Origin: Benincasa hispida
Taxonomy: Eukaryota; Streptophyta; Magnoliopsida; Cucurbitales; Cucurbitaceae
Assembly: GCF_009727055.1 (NCBI RefSeq)
Contig: NC_052355.1
Span: 2,367,526 to 2,431,525 of the forward strand
DNA length: 64,000 nucleotides
Direction: 5' to 3'
Shown: positions 36,830-49,727 of the stretch, piece after piece
Position numbering within the stretch: the stretch's first letter is position 1
Layout: the number at the start of each line of letters is the position of its first letter
The notes under the pieces: generated by a model
What the model saw: only the letters and a program-made list of their open reading frames with translations
Databases searched by the model: none
Told to the model about the DNA's origin: nothing
Translations under genes and position numbers: made by a program

Positions 36830-37553
36830 AGAAAGGTCGAGAATAAATACACCACCCCCAAATTTAAAATGCGGCAATGTCCTCATTGCCAAAAGTTGAA
36901 AGAATTCATGCGATGTTCTTAGGAGGTTTGGTAAAGGGTCAGTTTGAAAGAAAGCTAGCAGACCCCTAACTTCTAGAAATATTTCATGAGGTGACTTTTC
37001 AAAGATTAAGTTGACTCTAGTATATACGAAAAAAAATAGAAACATATGTTTCATCATTGAAATCATAATTGGCAAAGAGACAGCATGTGGTGACTTAATA
37101 AATTTATCAATATTAAATGATTACGGTAGTCAAAGAGGATGCGGTGATAAAGCTTTTAAAATCAAAATGCGATGCGATAGTGCAAAATTTGACATAAAGT
37201 TGCGTTGTCACCCGCTTTGTGTGTTGATGCATCCCTCTTTGCGGCGATCTATCTTTTGTGGATTACGATGACGGAATAAGATAAGTTGCTTTTTCGTGTA
37301 TCACCTCCGCAATCCTGCACCTCGATCGTTTGCAAGAAAAACAGTGAGAGGGTCAAATGATTTTAAACAAAACAAAATTCTTTTACCGCAATCTCCATAA
37401 GTCTATTTTCTTTTTTCTTTTTTTTTTTTTATTTTTTTTTATTTTTTTTTATATAGAGAAAGAATAGATATGCGATAATAGACAAAATTAAGATGCTGAA
37501 AGTTCATGAAGTATTGATGTAAAGAAAGGATATTCAAAAGGTTTGCGTCCCTG

Positions 37554-38608
37554 GTGAGGTCGAGTTATATAGAAACTCAGAGACTGCTTATTCCAAGCTG
37601 GTCTCTTCACGTCCACGGTGGCTTCTCTCTTTTTTCTTTGTCCTCTGGGATCTTGGAGCTATCTTGGAAGAACGCAGTGCCAATGAACACTATCTTGGAG
37701 CTGGAACTATTTGACGTATGGGGGATTGATTTCATGGGACCATTCCCTCCTTCAAACGGTAAGCACTATATTTTATTAGCCGTCGACTATGTCTCCAAGT
37801 GGGTAGAGGCAATTGCATACGTCGCAAGTGATACGGTGGTAGTCTCTCAGTTCCTGAAGAAAAATATTTTCACTCGTTTTGGCACTCCCCGTGCCATCAT
37901 AAGTGATGAAGGATCACACTTTGTCAACCACAATATAAAGGATCTACTGCGCAAGTACAATATCCTTCACAAGGTGGCCACCGCATACCATTCGCAAACA
38001 AATGGCCAGGCTGAAGTGTCCAATCGTGAAATTAAATTGATACTTGAGAAGGTAGTGAAACCTTCGCGGAAGGATTGGGCAATGAAGCTTGATGATGCGT
38101 TGTGGGCATACCGGACCGCATTTAAAATACCTATAGGTATGTCCCCCTATGCGTTGGTATTCGACAAGGCGTGTCATTTGCCTTTGAAGCTGGAGTATAA
38201 GGCATTGTGGGCAGTCAAGAAACTGAATTTTGATTTGAAGAAAGCAGAGGAAGCGCAGAAAATGCAACTGGTCGAGCTAGAAGAATGAAGGAACAACGCA
38301 AATGAAAATGCGAAAATTTATAAAGAGCGCACCAAGCGCTGGCATGACCAACACATATGCGTAAGAACCTCCAAGTCGGGCAGAAAGTCTTGCTTTTAAA
38401 TTCACGTCTGCGACTCTTCCCGAGAAAGCTAAAGTCACGTTGGTCCGGACCGTTCATAATTCGACAAGTACTTTCGCATGGCGCAGTGGAATTATCAAAT
38501 GACGACGGAACCAACATATTCAAAGTCAATGAGCAGAGAGTAAAGGAATACCATGGAGAAGACTGGCATTGCCAAGTCGACTCCATGGAACTAAGAAACT
38601 TTGAATGA
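37554..38608 (+). pseudogene. Athila-like integrase remnant
   Basis: The catalytic core has all three acidic positions in context: [17 protein letters not shown] and [11 protein letters not shown]. It continues through [20 protein letters not shown], typical of Athila/Tat integrase. A stop at about 38286 ends the first frame. The C-terminal part (38357-38608, [15 protein letters not shown] and KSRWSGPF) follows in another frame. Zinc-binding N-terminus, RT and RNase H are missing upstream, where an inverted UTR copy is joined instead. Truncated and frameshifted. Confidence 0.9.
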
Positions 38609-40009
38609 AGAAGGAAGTAAGTGGTCCTTGCGTTATCAGATGATCAAAACTTACCAATGGCGCAATTTTGGGAAACATCAAGTCTTCAGCTCTTTTTTCC
38701 ACTACTCGGAATTTTCACTATTTTTTCAATTCTGATTTATCCTTACTTTACTATCTTTTCAATTTTCACTCTTATTTCTACAAAAAAAAATTACGATTAC
38801 AATTTTTATTTTGTTTAAAATAATTTGACCCTCTCATTGTTTTTCTTACAACGATCGAAGCGCTGGATTGCGGATATGCTACGCGAAGCAGCAATCATCT
38901 TATTCCATCACTGCAACCCAACGAAGAGTGATCGCCGCAAAAATGGATGCGTCAATACAATGCGGACGACAACGCAAAAATTTGGGGGTGTATTCTTCCT
39001 TATCTTTATTTCCAATTTCGCGCTATCACATTGCATTTTAGTTTTCAAGTTTTATCACCGCATCCTCTTTAATCACCGCAATCATGTGACATAGATAAAT
39101 TTAGTAAGTTACCGCATTTTGTTTCCTTGCCAAGTATGATTTCAATGATGAAAAATATGCTTCCATGTCTTTCGTATACATCAGAGTCAATTTAATCTTA
39201 AGATAGCTACTTCATGAAATATTTCTAGAAGTTAGGGGTTTGCTAGCTTTTTTTCAAACTTCCTTTACAACGCATTCTATGGCCATCACATGACTTATTT
39301 TAATTACTTTTGGCAATGAGGATATTGCCGTTTTATAAATTTGGGGGTGAGATATTCATTTTCGACCTTGCTATACAAGAAAAAAAATGAATGATGAAAA
39401 ATATAAATATTTGAGAATAACAACTCCACTGTCAACGCAATGGGAAACCCATGTTGATAAGAGTTAAGTTGTGAAAGGCACTTACCCGTAGTTGGATGTC
39501 CGTATGACACACGTGGGTGAAAGCCAAAACGAAAGTAAGTCACCAGGATCAACGCATAAATCAATGACTGCGACTCCACTACCAAATCGGTATGAGTTTA
39601 GTCTGAGAAAGAATGCATTGCTTGTAGTTGGATGTCCGTATGACACACGTGGGGGCAAGCCAAAATGAAGGCAAGGCACTCAGATCAGCGCAAGGTCAGA
39701 AAAAAATAGCAACGAAGAAAATTTTTATGCAAGGATAAAATCATTTGATACCCCAGAAGAAATTTTTTTAAAAAAATAAATCATGCGATGTTCCGAAATT
39801 TAGTAAAGTCCTTTTGAAAGTTAAGCTGGAAATTCCTATGTCTTAGAAATATTTTAAGAAGAGACTTGAATAAGACTAAAGAAAATTATGGTATATAGGA
39901 TTTGAATGAAGTATCCTTGAGAAATCTAGGGAAGAAAACTTTGCGGATAACTAGCTAAAGGTATATTTAGCTTATGCTCGAGTACAAGCATTGTTTAAAT
40001 TTGAGGGTG
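38609..40009 (+). mobile_element. Athila-like 3' UTR with polypurine tract
   Basis: Non-coding. It holds the right arm of an inverted repeat (38802-39369), a repeated 30-bp unit 136 bp apart (39488, 39624), and ends with TTGAGGGTG just before the LTR. Confidence 0.75.
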
Positions 40010-41653
40010 TGATAACGGGCAGAAATGCACGTTATCATAGTACTAAGTTCTTAAACAATGTTGGATTGCGTTGATGAAATATGTTAAATTGCACCCATTT
40101 AGCATAAATTCTATAATATTGCGGTCGCATGCGTCCAACGCATTAGAGCAGTTGATCTTTACATTTTTGTGCAGAATATGCGTTAACGCAATGCAGAGAG
40201 TGCGATCACAGGAATACATTGGTCGAGCGCAACTTCACTGCAAGACTTTGCGTTGATCGTGCTCGCAAACATTCGTCCAAGAAGAATCATCGCAACTTGG
40301 TCGGTGCAACATGGTGGGGCGCATCCAGGTGAAAGGATAAGTAAGAACGATGGGACAGAAAGCTGATGACAATCGGATCCAAATTAAGTTGACAGCTGAT
40401 AACAGTCTCAAAGTACATTCAGCTTTATTGGTAACAATCATTCGGCGCGTCAATCAAGAATTAATGCTGTCCCATCTATACAACCGGTTGAGAGAAGTCG
40501 CCTTTCACCATTGATGCCCTATAAATACAAAGTGCAATCTTCAGAAAAGGGGTTGATCAGTTAACGAATTCATCAGTGCTTCTGTTCATAGTTTTCTTTT
40601 CCATTTTATGATGGAGCAAGAGAAGAGTGGTGACGCCGGAGATCGCCCAGGGTAGCTCGAGAGAGAACCTTGGGGCGTAAGAGCAGAGAGCGGGCCGACT
40701 CTCGCGAGAGCAAGAATATCTTTAGAGCACGAGTAGAAACAGTGTAAATGCCTGGCAGTAAGAAATATCTCTAGGCTCTTTACTATACTTGCATTGTTAT
40801 TTGTACTTCATCTCATACCTATTCAATGGAAGTTCCATTTTTATATCTGCTCACTCTCTTAATACACATGAGTAGCTAAACTAGTTGAATGGGTTGAGAA
40901 GAACTAATCTAACATGACCTAGGAAGTTCATTGCTTGCGATTGTCTTGTTTTATGTTGTGTAAAATATCCTTTATAGTTACTCGAGAGAAAGAAAGAACC
41001 TAATGTCTCGAGAGAGCTAGGTTAGAATCTGGACTCGAAAGAGCAAGATTAGGCTTGCATAAACAAGAGATAGGGACTTAGAGATAAGCTCTGTTTGTCA
41101 ACTTGTATCGCATGCATCCTAGGAATGGGAGTGATATTATGTGGTCGCATATTTGTGTGAATGTCATGTTGTCATCACATAAATAGAGATAGAGGTTTAT
41201 GTGTAAATCTTATAGACTTATCGCATATTTATCGCATGCGTTCTAGCCTTAGAAGTTGTAGCATTCACGCCGAGAGGTGGTTTACTATTGTATGCATGTT
41301 GCATGATCGCAAAGCATGGATGCATTCTCGAGAGTGTTAGCCGAAACTTTTCTCAACCTGTTCACCACATATTCATCGTATTTCCCGTTTTCCAACTCTT
41401 TTCAAACTCTGCCGCATTCGTTATTTATTTTCATCAACGCAAACAACAAACCCAACGATTTATTTAACTGGTTACCGCAAGTTTTCATAAAAATCATCAA
41501 CGCAACTATTTTCACAAGTCCCTGTGTTCTTTTCTAAACTTACCAGGAAACTCAAAGGAATTTACACTTGAATTCCGCTGAGGAAACTTGACTACACAAC
41601 GCAATCCACCAACGCATATCATCCATATTTTCATTCATAAAAATAACGCATCA
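40010..41653 (+). repeat. Athila-like 3' LTR (+)
   Basis: Starts with a hairpin, TGATAACG paired with CGTTATCA (40010-40037), and ends AATAACGCATCA. 1,644 bp. A TATA-like CTATAAATAC lies at 40519-40528. Confidence 0.88.
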
Positions 41654-42809
41654 CTCCACCCGAGGTTATATGTATCGAAGTAGGGATTATTCTTTATGAA
41701 GCATACTGACTGCGGGTTTACTGGGCGTTCTTCCATCGAGTGAGTATCTCCACAAATGACACAACTTGCGGTTGTTTGAGCAATTGCGTTGACCTGCCCT
41801 TTCTTCGCTCCCGTGTTATTAATTGTGATGCCTTGTATCAAACTCATCATCACAGTCATTTGATTTTTTAGGGATGTGATGGCCCCATTGCTTGCATCAT
41901 TATCTTTAATTCTTAATCTTTGATCACTTTCTCGTCAATCCTCGTGGTTTTTGGATATGCGATCAAGTATACTCTTTGCCTCCACATATGTTTTGTCTAG
42001 TAGACCACCAATGGCTGCCGCATTGGCAGTGGTCTGCGAAGAGGGATTCAGTCCTTGGTAAAAAAATCTCCATTTGCAGGCAATCTGGTAAGCCATTATG
42101 TGGACAGTCTCTTACCAGCCACTTGAACCTCGCCCAGACATCGCTAAGAAATTCGTCATCTTCTTGTTCAAAATTTGTTATTAATTTCCTTCTCCTAGCA
42201 TTCTCGGTCGGTGGGAAATAATTTTTCATATACTTTTCAACGACTTGTTCCCATGAGGTTATCTCCCCCGGTTCGAGAGAATATGCCCATTTTCTTGCTT
42301 GATCGCATAAGGAAAATGGGAACAGAGTGAGTCGAACTTCCTCGGTGGAGATATTCGGGAACACAAAAGTGTTGCAGATTTCTATGAAGCTCCAGAGGTG
42401 GGCGTGCGGGTCTTCGCCACGCCTCCCTCCAAACTGTCCAACAGCCTAGATCATCTGCAACATTACCGGCTTCATTTCAAACTCGATCCATCTAACGTTG
42501 GTCTCATGATTCCTGGAGAGAAATCATAGAGGTTGGGCGACGCATAGTCCAGAATAGATTTATTGTGGTCATTTGCCAAAAGGATGGGGTTTGCCATTAT
42601 ATTGTTCGCGTTTGCGGCTCTTGCTTCCAGTTGTTCCGCCTTTTTTGGTGTTCTCTCTTATTGTTGGTGATTGTCTCTTAGTCTGTATCGAAATTTTTTC
42701 TCAATCTCTGGGTCATAATTCGCCAAAGACTGAGAGTCTGCAAAGAAATCAGAAAAATTGCCGTTAGCACACTATTTTGCCAAAGTCCCCGACAACGAAG
42801 CCAAAAACT
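41654..42809 (-). pseudogene. Athila-like gag remnant with primer site
   Basis: On the minus strand: TGGC..CGTTGTCGGGGA (42803-42786), the Athila/Tat-type Asp-tRNA primer site with two mismatches. Gag follows at about 42364-41963, with LTLFPFSLCDQARKWAYSLE, KYFPP-like NYFPPTENARRRK, and WARFKWLVRDCPHNGLPDCL. A cysteine motif region, ASCVICGDTHSMEE, lies at about 41775-41740. The gag is cut by the + LTR at 41653. It is frameshifted. Confidence 0.83.
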
Positions 42810-44483
42810 TGATGCGTTATTTTATTATGTGAAATTATGGAGGAAATGCGGTGATGGAATTGCGTTGAGCAATCAAGTTTTCCCAGTGGAATCCAAGTGT
42901 AAACCGCACTGAGTTTCCTGGTAAGTCCAGGATCGAACTCAGGGACTTGGAAAGCAATATGCGGTGGTAATTTCTCGAAAGACTTTGCAATAACTGGTAA
43001 CTCAAATAGTTGTTTGGTTTTGTAGATTGCGGTAATGAAAAATAAACAAATGCGGCGGATTTGAGGAAAGGTTGATTGTGTGATAGATGCACTGAGTATA
43101 CGGATGAACAGGTTGAGAATGTCTTTAGCTAGCGTTACCTGGGAATGCATCAGACTATGCGATCATGCTACAACCATGCACAGCAAGTCATTTTTCAATG
43201 CAAATGCGGTGCTCCTAAGTCTAGGACGCATGTGTTGAATATAGAAGTATCCACAGAGCTTATTCCTCAGTCTCTACTCTTTTCCTATGCGATGATGCAA
43301 GATGCACAAAGGCAAGGTGACCGCACACAATCATATCCTATCTCTAAGATGTATGCAATGCATTAATAGCAAACAGTGCTTATTCCTAAGCTCTTATCTC
43401 TTGATTATGCGTTTTAATCTGACTCTCCCGAGCCTAGATTCTAACTTGACTTTTCCAAGCCTAAATCCTTTCCTTAGACTACCCTTTTGGTTATCTCTAA
43501 TGGACAAATGAAGCATATATAATACAAGATAATCGCATAGAATGAAGATCCCCAGTTGTGCTAGCTAAGTGCTTCTCAACCCATTCAAAAGATTTAGCTA
43601 CTCATTCGTAAATAACAGAGAGTGAACAGATATAGAGAAGTAAATTCTATTTCTATAAATGAGTTTGAATAAAAAATAACAATGGAAGGTAAAGGTAGAG
43701 AGCCTGGTAGTAATCCCTTGCTGACCGAGGCTTTTACACTGGCAATCTCTATTCGGTTCAAAAGATATTCCTGCTTCCGCAGGAGCTGGCCTTCTTTCTG
43801 ATCTTGAAGCTTCCTGCACTCTCCCAAGCTTACCGAAACGATCTGTTGGCACAACCTTCTTCTCTTTCTTCCGCCTTAAAACAAAAGAAAATCTAAGAAC
43901 AAGGTTAAACTATCTAAGAAAAAATTCTCCAACTCTCCGAAGTTCTTTTCTGAAGGCTGCTTTCGACATTTATAGAGCTTCTGAGGTGAAAGACGGTTTC
44001 CCTCTTATGATTGCACAGATGGGATAGCTTTAATTCTCTTATTGATGCGCCGAATATTTGTCATCGAAAAGCTGAGTGTACTTGTTATCATTAGTGGTTG
44101 TCAACTTGATTCGGATTCGACCGTCATCGACTTTCTGTCCCATCGTGATTAATTATGTCTTTCACCCAGATGCACCCACCAAGTTGCGCCGACTCTATGC
44201 GGCAATCCTTCTTAAGTAGATGTTTGCGAACACAAGTCACCGCAAAGCCTTGTGGTAATGCTGCGCTCGTCCATTGATTTCTTGTGATCTCTCTTTCCGC
44301 CTTGCGTCAACGCATATTCTGCATAAAAATACAAAAATCAATTGTTTCTATGCGGTGAACGCATGCAACCACAATGTTATAAACTTAATGCTTTTTGGAC
44401 GCAATCTAACATATTTCATCAACACAAACCCTCATTGATTAATAACTTAGCAATGTAATAACGTGCATTTCTGCCCGTTATCA
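42810..44483 (-). repeat. Athila-like 5' LTR (-)
   Basis: 1,674 bp, TGAT...ATCA, opposite in orientation to 40010-41653. It carries the same terminal hairpin at 44456-44483. Confidence 0.87.
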
Positions 44484-45719
44484 CATACAGTATACCATGT
44501 AGATTTAAAATTCCACCATAGGAAGCATGTTACATGCATTGAAAGTATGTTATAAAATGTTATAATATATAGTATGCATGTTTAGGGTTTCTTTTATTTA
44601 ATATAAATATTATATTAAATATTGAATGCCTTTGATGTATGTTGTGGATGTTTAGCATGTCTAAAATTTTCTAAGTTGTTATAAAATTGGGTTAGACATT
44701 TAAAATCCATAACAAAGAACAGCGGTATGCTAACGTAGGTTAACCACTCGTTTTAATAGTTAAAATAGGTCATTAAACTTGTAAAACTCGGGTTACAAAC
44801 TCAACCAGTATATAATCCTGTCGAAGGTTGGGGGTATTTAAGTTGACGGTCTACGGAACACCTCCTACCTGGGGATTATGGGCGATTAGTTAAGCATTAT
44901 TAACCAGTTTTATGAGCAATACGTGAACGATGTGAGGTTTTAAAATTAGTTTATCACCTAGACATCGTAGGTTAAGTTCAAATATAAATGTTATACTTGG
45001 ATAATCACCTAGACTTAGGTTGTTTAATTAGTCGGAACAAGCCTAAGGAAACATATACCCATTTAATGTTAGAACACTTCAGTGGGAGTTTAATAACATA
45101 TATAATATGCTATTAGAACACTTCAGTGAAAATCAAATAACATATATGATATGTTAGAATGCTTCAGTGGGAGATTAATAAATATATATGATATGATTAT
45201 TTTTAGCTCTCACGTCCCTGAGAGTGACCTCCATTTGGAAAGTGTTTACATGAATTGAGATTTTGATGAATGGGGGAAGTTGTTCACCTTAAAATCAAAT
45301 ATGACGCTTTTTTATTTTAAAATTTTCACGTTCTCAAGATATTCACACCGAAAGGTTCATGCGGTACTTCGTGTTACCCTGGGAGTGACCTTCATTCGAA
45401 AAGTGTTTGCGTGAATTGATCATGGTGAATGAGGGGAAGCTGTTCAATTGAAAATCAAATATACGATATATTGATTTCAATTCTCGCGTCCCTAGATAGT
45501 TCCGACCGTGAGATTCGTGCAGCACTTCGTGTCACTGTGGGAGTGACCTCCATTCGGAAAGTGTTCATCATGAGATCAAGACCAGAGCGAATGGGGGAAA
45601 AAGCTCATAGTAAGCAGGTGAAGGATATGTGTCAACATATCCTACGGTCTCTTCTGTTAGTTTGAACCTTGAGATTCCTATGTTACGCCTGCTTATTGTC
45701 TTTAAGTCGGCCTCGCTAG
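44484..45719 (+). mobile_element. Internal region 1: leader
   Basis: Colinear with 55011-55860. It has three variants of a CTCACGTCCCTGAGAGT...GGAAAGTGTTTG block (about 45210, 45310, 45480), so this block has been duplicated in tandem here. Confidence 0.7.
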
Positions 45720-47774
45720 TGTTGGGATTGGTGTCCTAATTCTCCTAGAGTCTCGTAGTTTGTAAATAGTTTGTACACACATTGTTATTAATAAAATAAA
45801 TGTTATTTTATTTGCATTTACTCATGTCCAATAAACTAAGATTCGTGGTTATTTCATGTAAACTTAAGCAATTACATGAGACATACAAGTGGATCATGCC
45901 TTAAGTAATAACCTAAATGGTTTGTAGTATACGGATAAAAGAGGGATACCTTATCCTTGTGACACTACGGATACGGCCTGCTTTGTAGATATTTACAAGT
46001 GTTGTAAAGTGCTACAATGGTCTGATCCTAACCATTCAAGTGGAGACATGCTAGTGAGGGTGTCCTATACAAAGAATTTGTATAAGACTGGACCACGAGA
46101 TGATTAGTCTCTTTATATAACGTCATTGATAATTGAGACTTACATTTCACTAAAATGACCATAGGTGACATGACCTTAACCTTGAGTGTTTTAGGAACTC
46201 CTGTCTATGAGAGCGGTCCTTTGATTAGTATGGGTGAGACTGGGTAGATTGCCAACTCAACAAGCCCACCTTTTTGGGGATTTGTCTGATTGGGGAGCTA
46301 GAAACTCAGTTACACAAGACGAAACTCACTCATTCCCCGAAGCAGGGGTAAGAAGATAAATTGCTCCCTTAAGGGCTGATTCTGGGTCTTGAACATAGTA
46401 CCCATAACCTCTCTTTGGAAGAGAGGACTCAGTCATAATAGGACTATGACTTATTGTTCACTAGAGGAATCAATGGTACTTAATGAGTTAGATGTAACTA
46501 TAGAGGCAAAACGGTAAATTGGCCCAACTGTACTTACAAGCGATTTGTGAAGAATTATTGCACTGTTGATTTTAATATGAACACATAAATATATCTATAG
46601 TAAGAAGAATGCAGCTGTTGGTCTTTAGTGGACTGCCCGATAGTTAACGGATGGTGGATCTCGTGACTAAAGAGTGTAGTCAGTTATTCACGTACCGTTA
46701 AAGCTTCAAGCTATAGATCCATGAGGTCCCCTTGGTAGCTCAATGAGTTCAAGTTGAGAATCATATTTTGGGTTAGTTTGAAGTGTTCAAATTAACAAGA
46801 GGAAATTCAATTATATGTGATATAATTGGTGTGATGTATGAGATACATTAAATGGAGGAATTAATATAAATATGATTTATATTAAGTACCATAAAATAGA
46901 AAAAGAACTATAGTTTATATGTTTCATATGATGAAATATTAAAACTATAGGTTATAAATATAATATGATAAGTTGGTTATCATATTTATTTATAATATAT
47001 TAATTATATGATCATTATTTCTTTTTCTCTAATAACCGATTGAGTGGGAGGTTATTGGAAGTTTTATGGTAACCGTGAGATAAAAAGAAATTTTTTTTTT
47101 CTAAAATTAGAAGTTAATCCATTCGGATAATTCTCACGGAAAAAGGCTATCAAGTGAAAATCGTTTTTACTAAGTGATATCCGTTGAGAGACTAAACGAT
47201 CGTTTAAGAGTTGACTATACGATAGTTACTCAGCTGATCGTTGCTACACGATCGAGTAGCAAAGTCTATATGATAGGCTTCATTTATTAAACGGTCAGGT
47301 ACATCGTCTATGCGATAGACAGTTTTCTTATCCCCCATTTACTTGATCGTCTACTCGATCGCATACCTCCTATCTTCCTCAAGCCAAGATCATACAGATC
47401 CCACAACTCCTGGATTCTCCCACCGAGAATACCAAGGTAACACTTTTGGTGGTGTTCTTACTCTGTTTGTGAATCAAGTTGACTCGATTGGGTTCGAGGA
47501 GCATTAAGTTATTCGTGTTGTTGGTGGTCCGTTCGTTGCATTCAAATTTGTTGTTTTTGGACGCATTGAACTTCTTTCGAGGGATTCTTGAAGAATGGTT
47601 CTTGAAAGGTACACATACTCTATCCCTTGAATCTATTGTAGCATGTTGTAATTTCTATTTATGCATAATCTGTTAGTTTCCAGTTAGACTGTAATTGTTT
47701 GTGTTCAATTTAAATGGGATTTGGAACGATCCACTTCCACTCTTCATGGAGATCTCCGTTTGTGATTTCCTTCA
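45720..47774 (+). mobile_element. Copia solo LTR with perfect GCTAG duplication
   Basis: TGTTGGGATTGG...TTTCCTTCA, 2,055 bp, between GCTAG (45715-45719) and GCTAG (47775-47779). It includes a patch of ACGATCG-type words (47188-47365). Confidence 0.9.
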
Positions 47775-48153
47775 GCTAGTCGTTTAACGACGGATATCCC
47801 CTCGGATGGTTTTAACATAGGATTCAGAACAACTCAAACTTCAGAAATTGATAGGATTTCTAAAGTCGATTTCAACTTTGACTTTCCAACTTTGGGAGCA
47901 TCGTTGGGATCAGACTTTTGAGGTCTAAAAACAGAGGGTTACACTTATAGAATTACTAAAGAGTTGGTAATTTCTTACCAAAAACGATAGCTAAATGACT
48001 ATCAGAATATGAGTTATTCTGGAGATAGTATTTAGTCAAGAATGTCTTGTTGTAGTATCTTTGCAAAAATAATCTTGGGTATATTATTACTTTGCTAAAA
48101 TTTGATTGGGTTAAAAAGTAATTCACTCATAAAATTTGTTTATATTTTTCAAA

Positions 48154-48935
48154 ATGATGACTTCACTAGTACAATTGTTGGCCTCTGATAAATTGATTGG
48201 CGATAAGTATGCAACATGGAAATCAAATCTAAATACTATACTAGTGATAGACGATTTACGGTTTGTTTTAACGGAGGATTGTCCTCCCATTCCTGGCTCA
48301 AATGCAAACTGAACTATTCAAGATGCATACAATAGATGGATTAGGGCGAATGACAAAGTCTATGCTTATATCCTCGCCAGCATATCTGATGTCTTGGCGA
48401 AGAAATATGAGACTATAGGTATTGCCAAAGAGATTATGGAATCTCTACACGGGATGTCCGGACAACCGTCCTTCTCCCTAAGGCATGATGCTATTAAATT
48501 AAATACGTTTACAACTGTCATATGAAAGAAGAGGCCTCTTTTAGAGCACATGTCCTAGACATGATGATCCACTTCAATGTGGCAGAAGTAAATGGGGTTG
48601 TCGTTGACAAAAAGAGTCAACTTATTTTTATTCTAGAACCTCTTCCGAAGAGTTTTCTGCAGTTCTGCACGAACGCGCTTATGAATAAAATAGAATACAA
48701 CTTGAGTACTTTTCTGAATGAGCTACAGGCTTACTAGACTATGATGAGAGATAAAGGTCTAGAACCGGAAGTACACGTTACTACCGTTGAGAAAAGAGGA
48801 ACGTCCTCCAAAAAGCCTGACGTTGATTCCTCTTCACAAAGTAAGAGTATTCCTGTTAAGAAGAGCAAAGGGAAAGGGAAAAAGAAAACCGTTGGTAGAA
48901 AAGGCAAGGCTAATTGCACATATTTTTATACATGA
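48154..48935 (+). pseudogene. Gag of internal region 1 (broken)
   Basis: Starts MMTSLVQLLASDKLIGDKYA and is closely related to the gag at 56295. A stop occurs after about 51 codons (about 48308) and another at about 48736. A frameshift follows GGGATGTCCGG. The C-terminal basic tail is readable to 48935, with the zinc knuckle lost. Upstream 47775-48153 is leader. Confidence 0.85.
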
Positions 48936-49727
48936 AATGTTCATTAACGAAAGTTATGGTTGTTCTACTGTAAAGCAACTTCTATTAAGAACCAACCTAG
49001 TTAAAAACTATTTGCAAATATTCAGATATTTAAAATGACTAGAAATCAATAAAGGCAAATAGTTATTTAACCTAAGTGATAAGTTTAGAACACTTGAAAA
49101 GTTCAAAGTGTACAAAACTTGTTAGGTAAAATAAAACTGAAATACTTCGATTAGATCAAAGTATAGAAAGTTTAAGATTTCTAGGTCTATTTGATAGAAC
49201 ATGAAATTCAATGAAAAACTTTCTAGTTACCTTAAATTGTTTTCTCAACATCATTCCAATTATTGGAATATCGTTCAAATATCACCTTGTATTATTTGTT
49301 TCCATAAAAGCTTGCATAAATCAATAAAGAGTTATTGAACTGACATTGTAAACAAAAGTTGTTTAGATGGGTCAAATATATCTTACTCAAAGAGTTGAGA
49401 GTACCTCAATGTAATGGGAGGAATGTATGATTTTCTAGCCATTATTGAGAAATAAGAGTTGTAGATATAAGATGCATTCCCCATATAGTTTAATAAGAAG
49501 TCTATTCAATGATTCTCTTGGCTAAAAGTGTTTAAGAATCTCCTAGTAAGACTAGAACTATGAGGTATATAACCTAGGGAAAATGGGAGAAAAATCGGGT
49601 ATGGGAAACCAAATGGTATACCGTGGGTATATGATGCCCTAGTTTATTATATTTCTCTGTAAAACTCAAAAACTCAATATATTCAGATATATAGGTTACC
49701 GCTGGAGTTTTAGTCCAAATGGGAGTT
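48936..49727 (+). mobile_element. Internal region 1: tail with integrase scraps and polypurine tract
   Basis: About 49085-49210 shows a collapsed trace of integrase (LEKFK...NLLGK...LRLD). The rest is colinear with 57240-57799, ending AGTCCAAATGGGAGTT. Confidence 0.65.

Larger units (their letters stand above)
36830..44483. mobile_element. Rearranged Athila-like Ty3/gypsy complex
   Basis: An inverted copy of Athila 3' UTR (36833-37380), a + strand integrase remnant, its 3' UTR and 3' LTR (40010-41653), then a - strand gag remnant (41654-42760) with its primer site and 5' LTR (42810-44483). It looks like one Athila element inserted into another of opposite orientation, followed by deletions. 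Confidence 0.7.
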
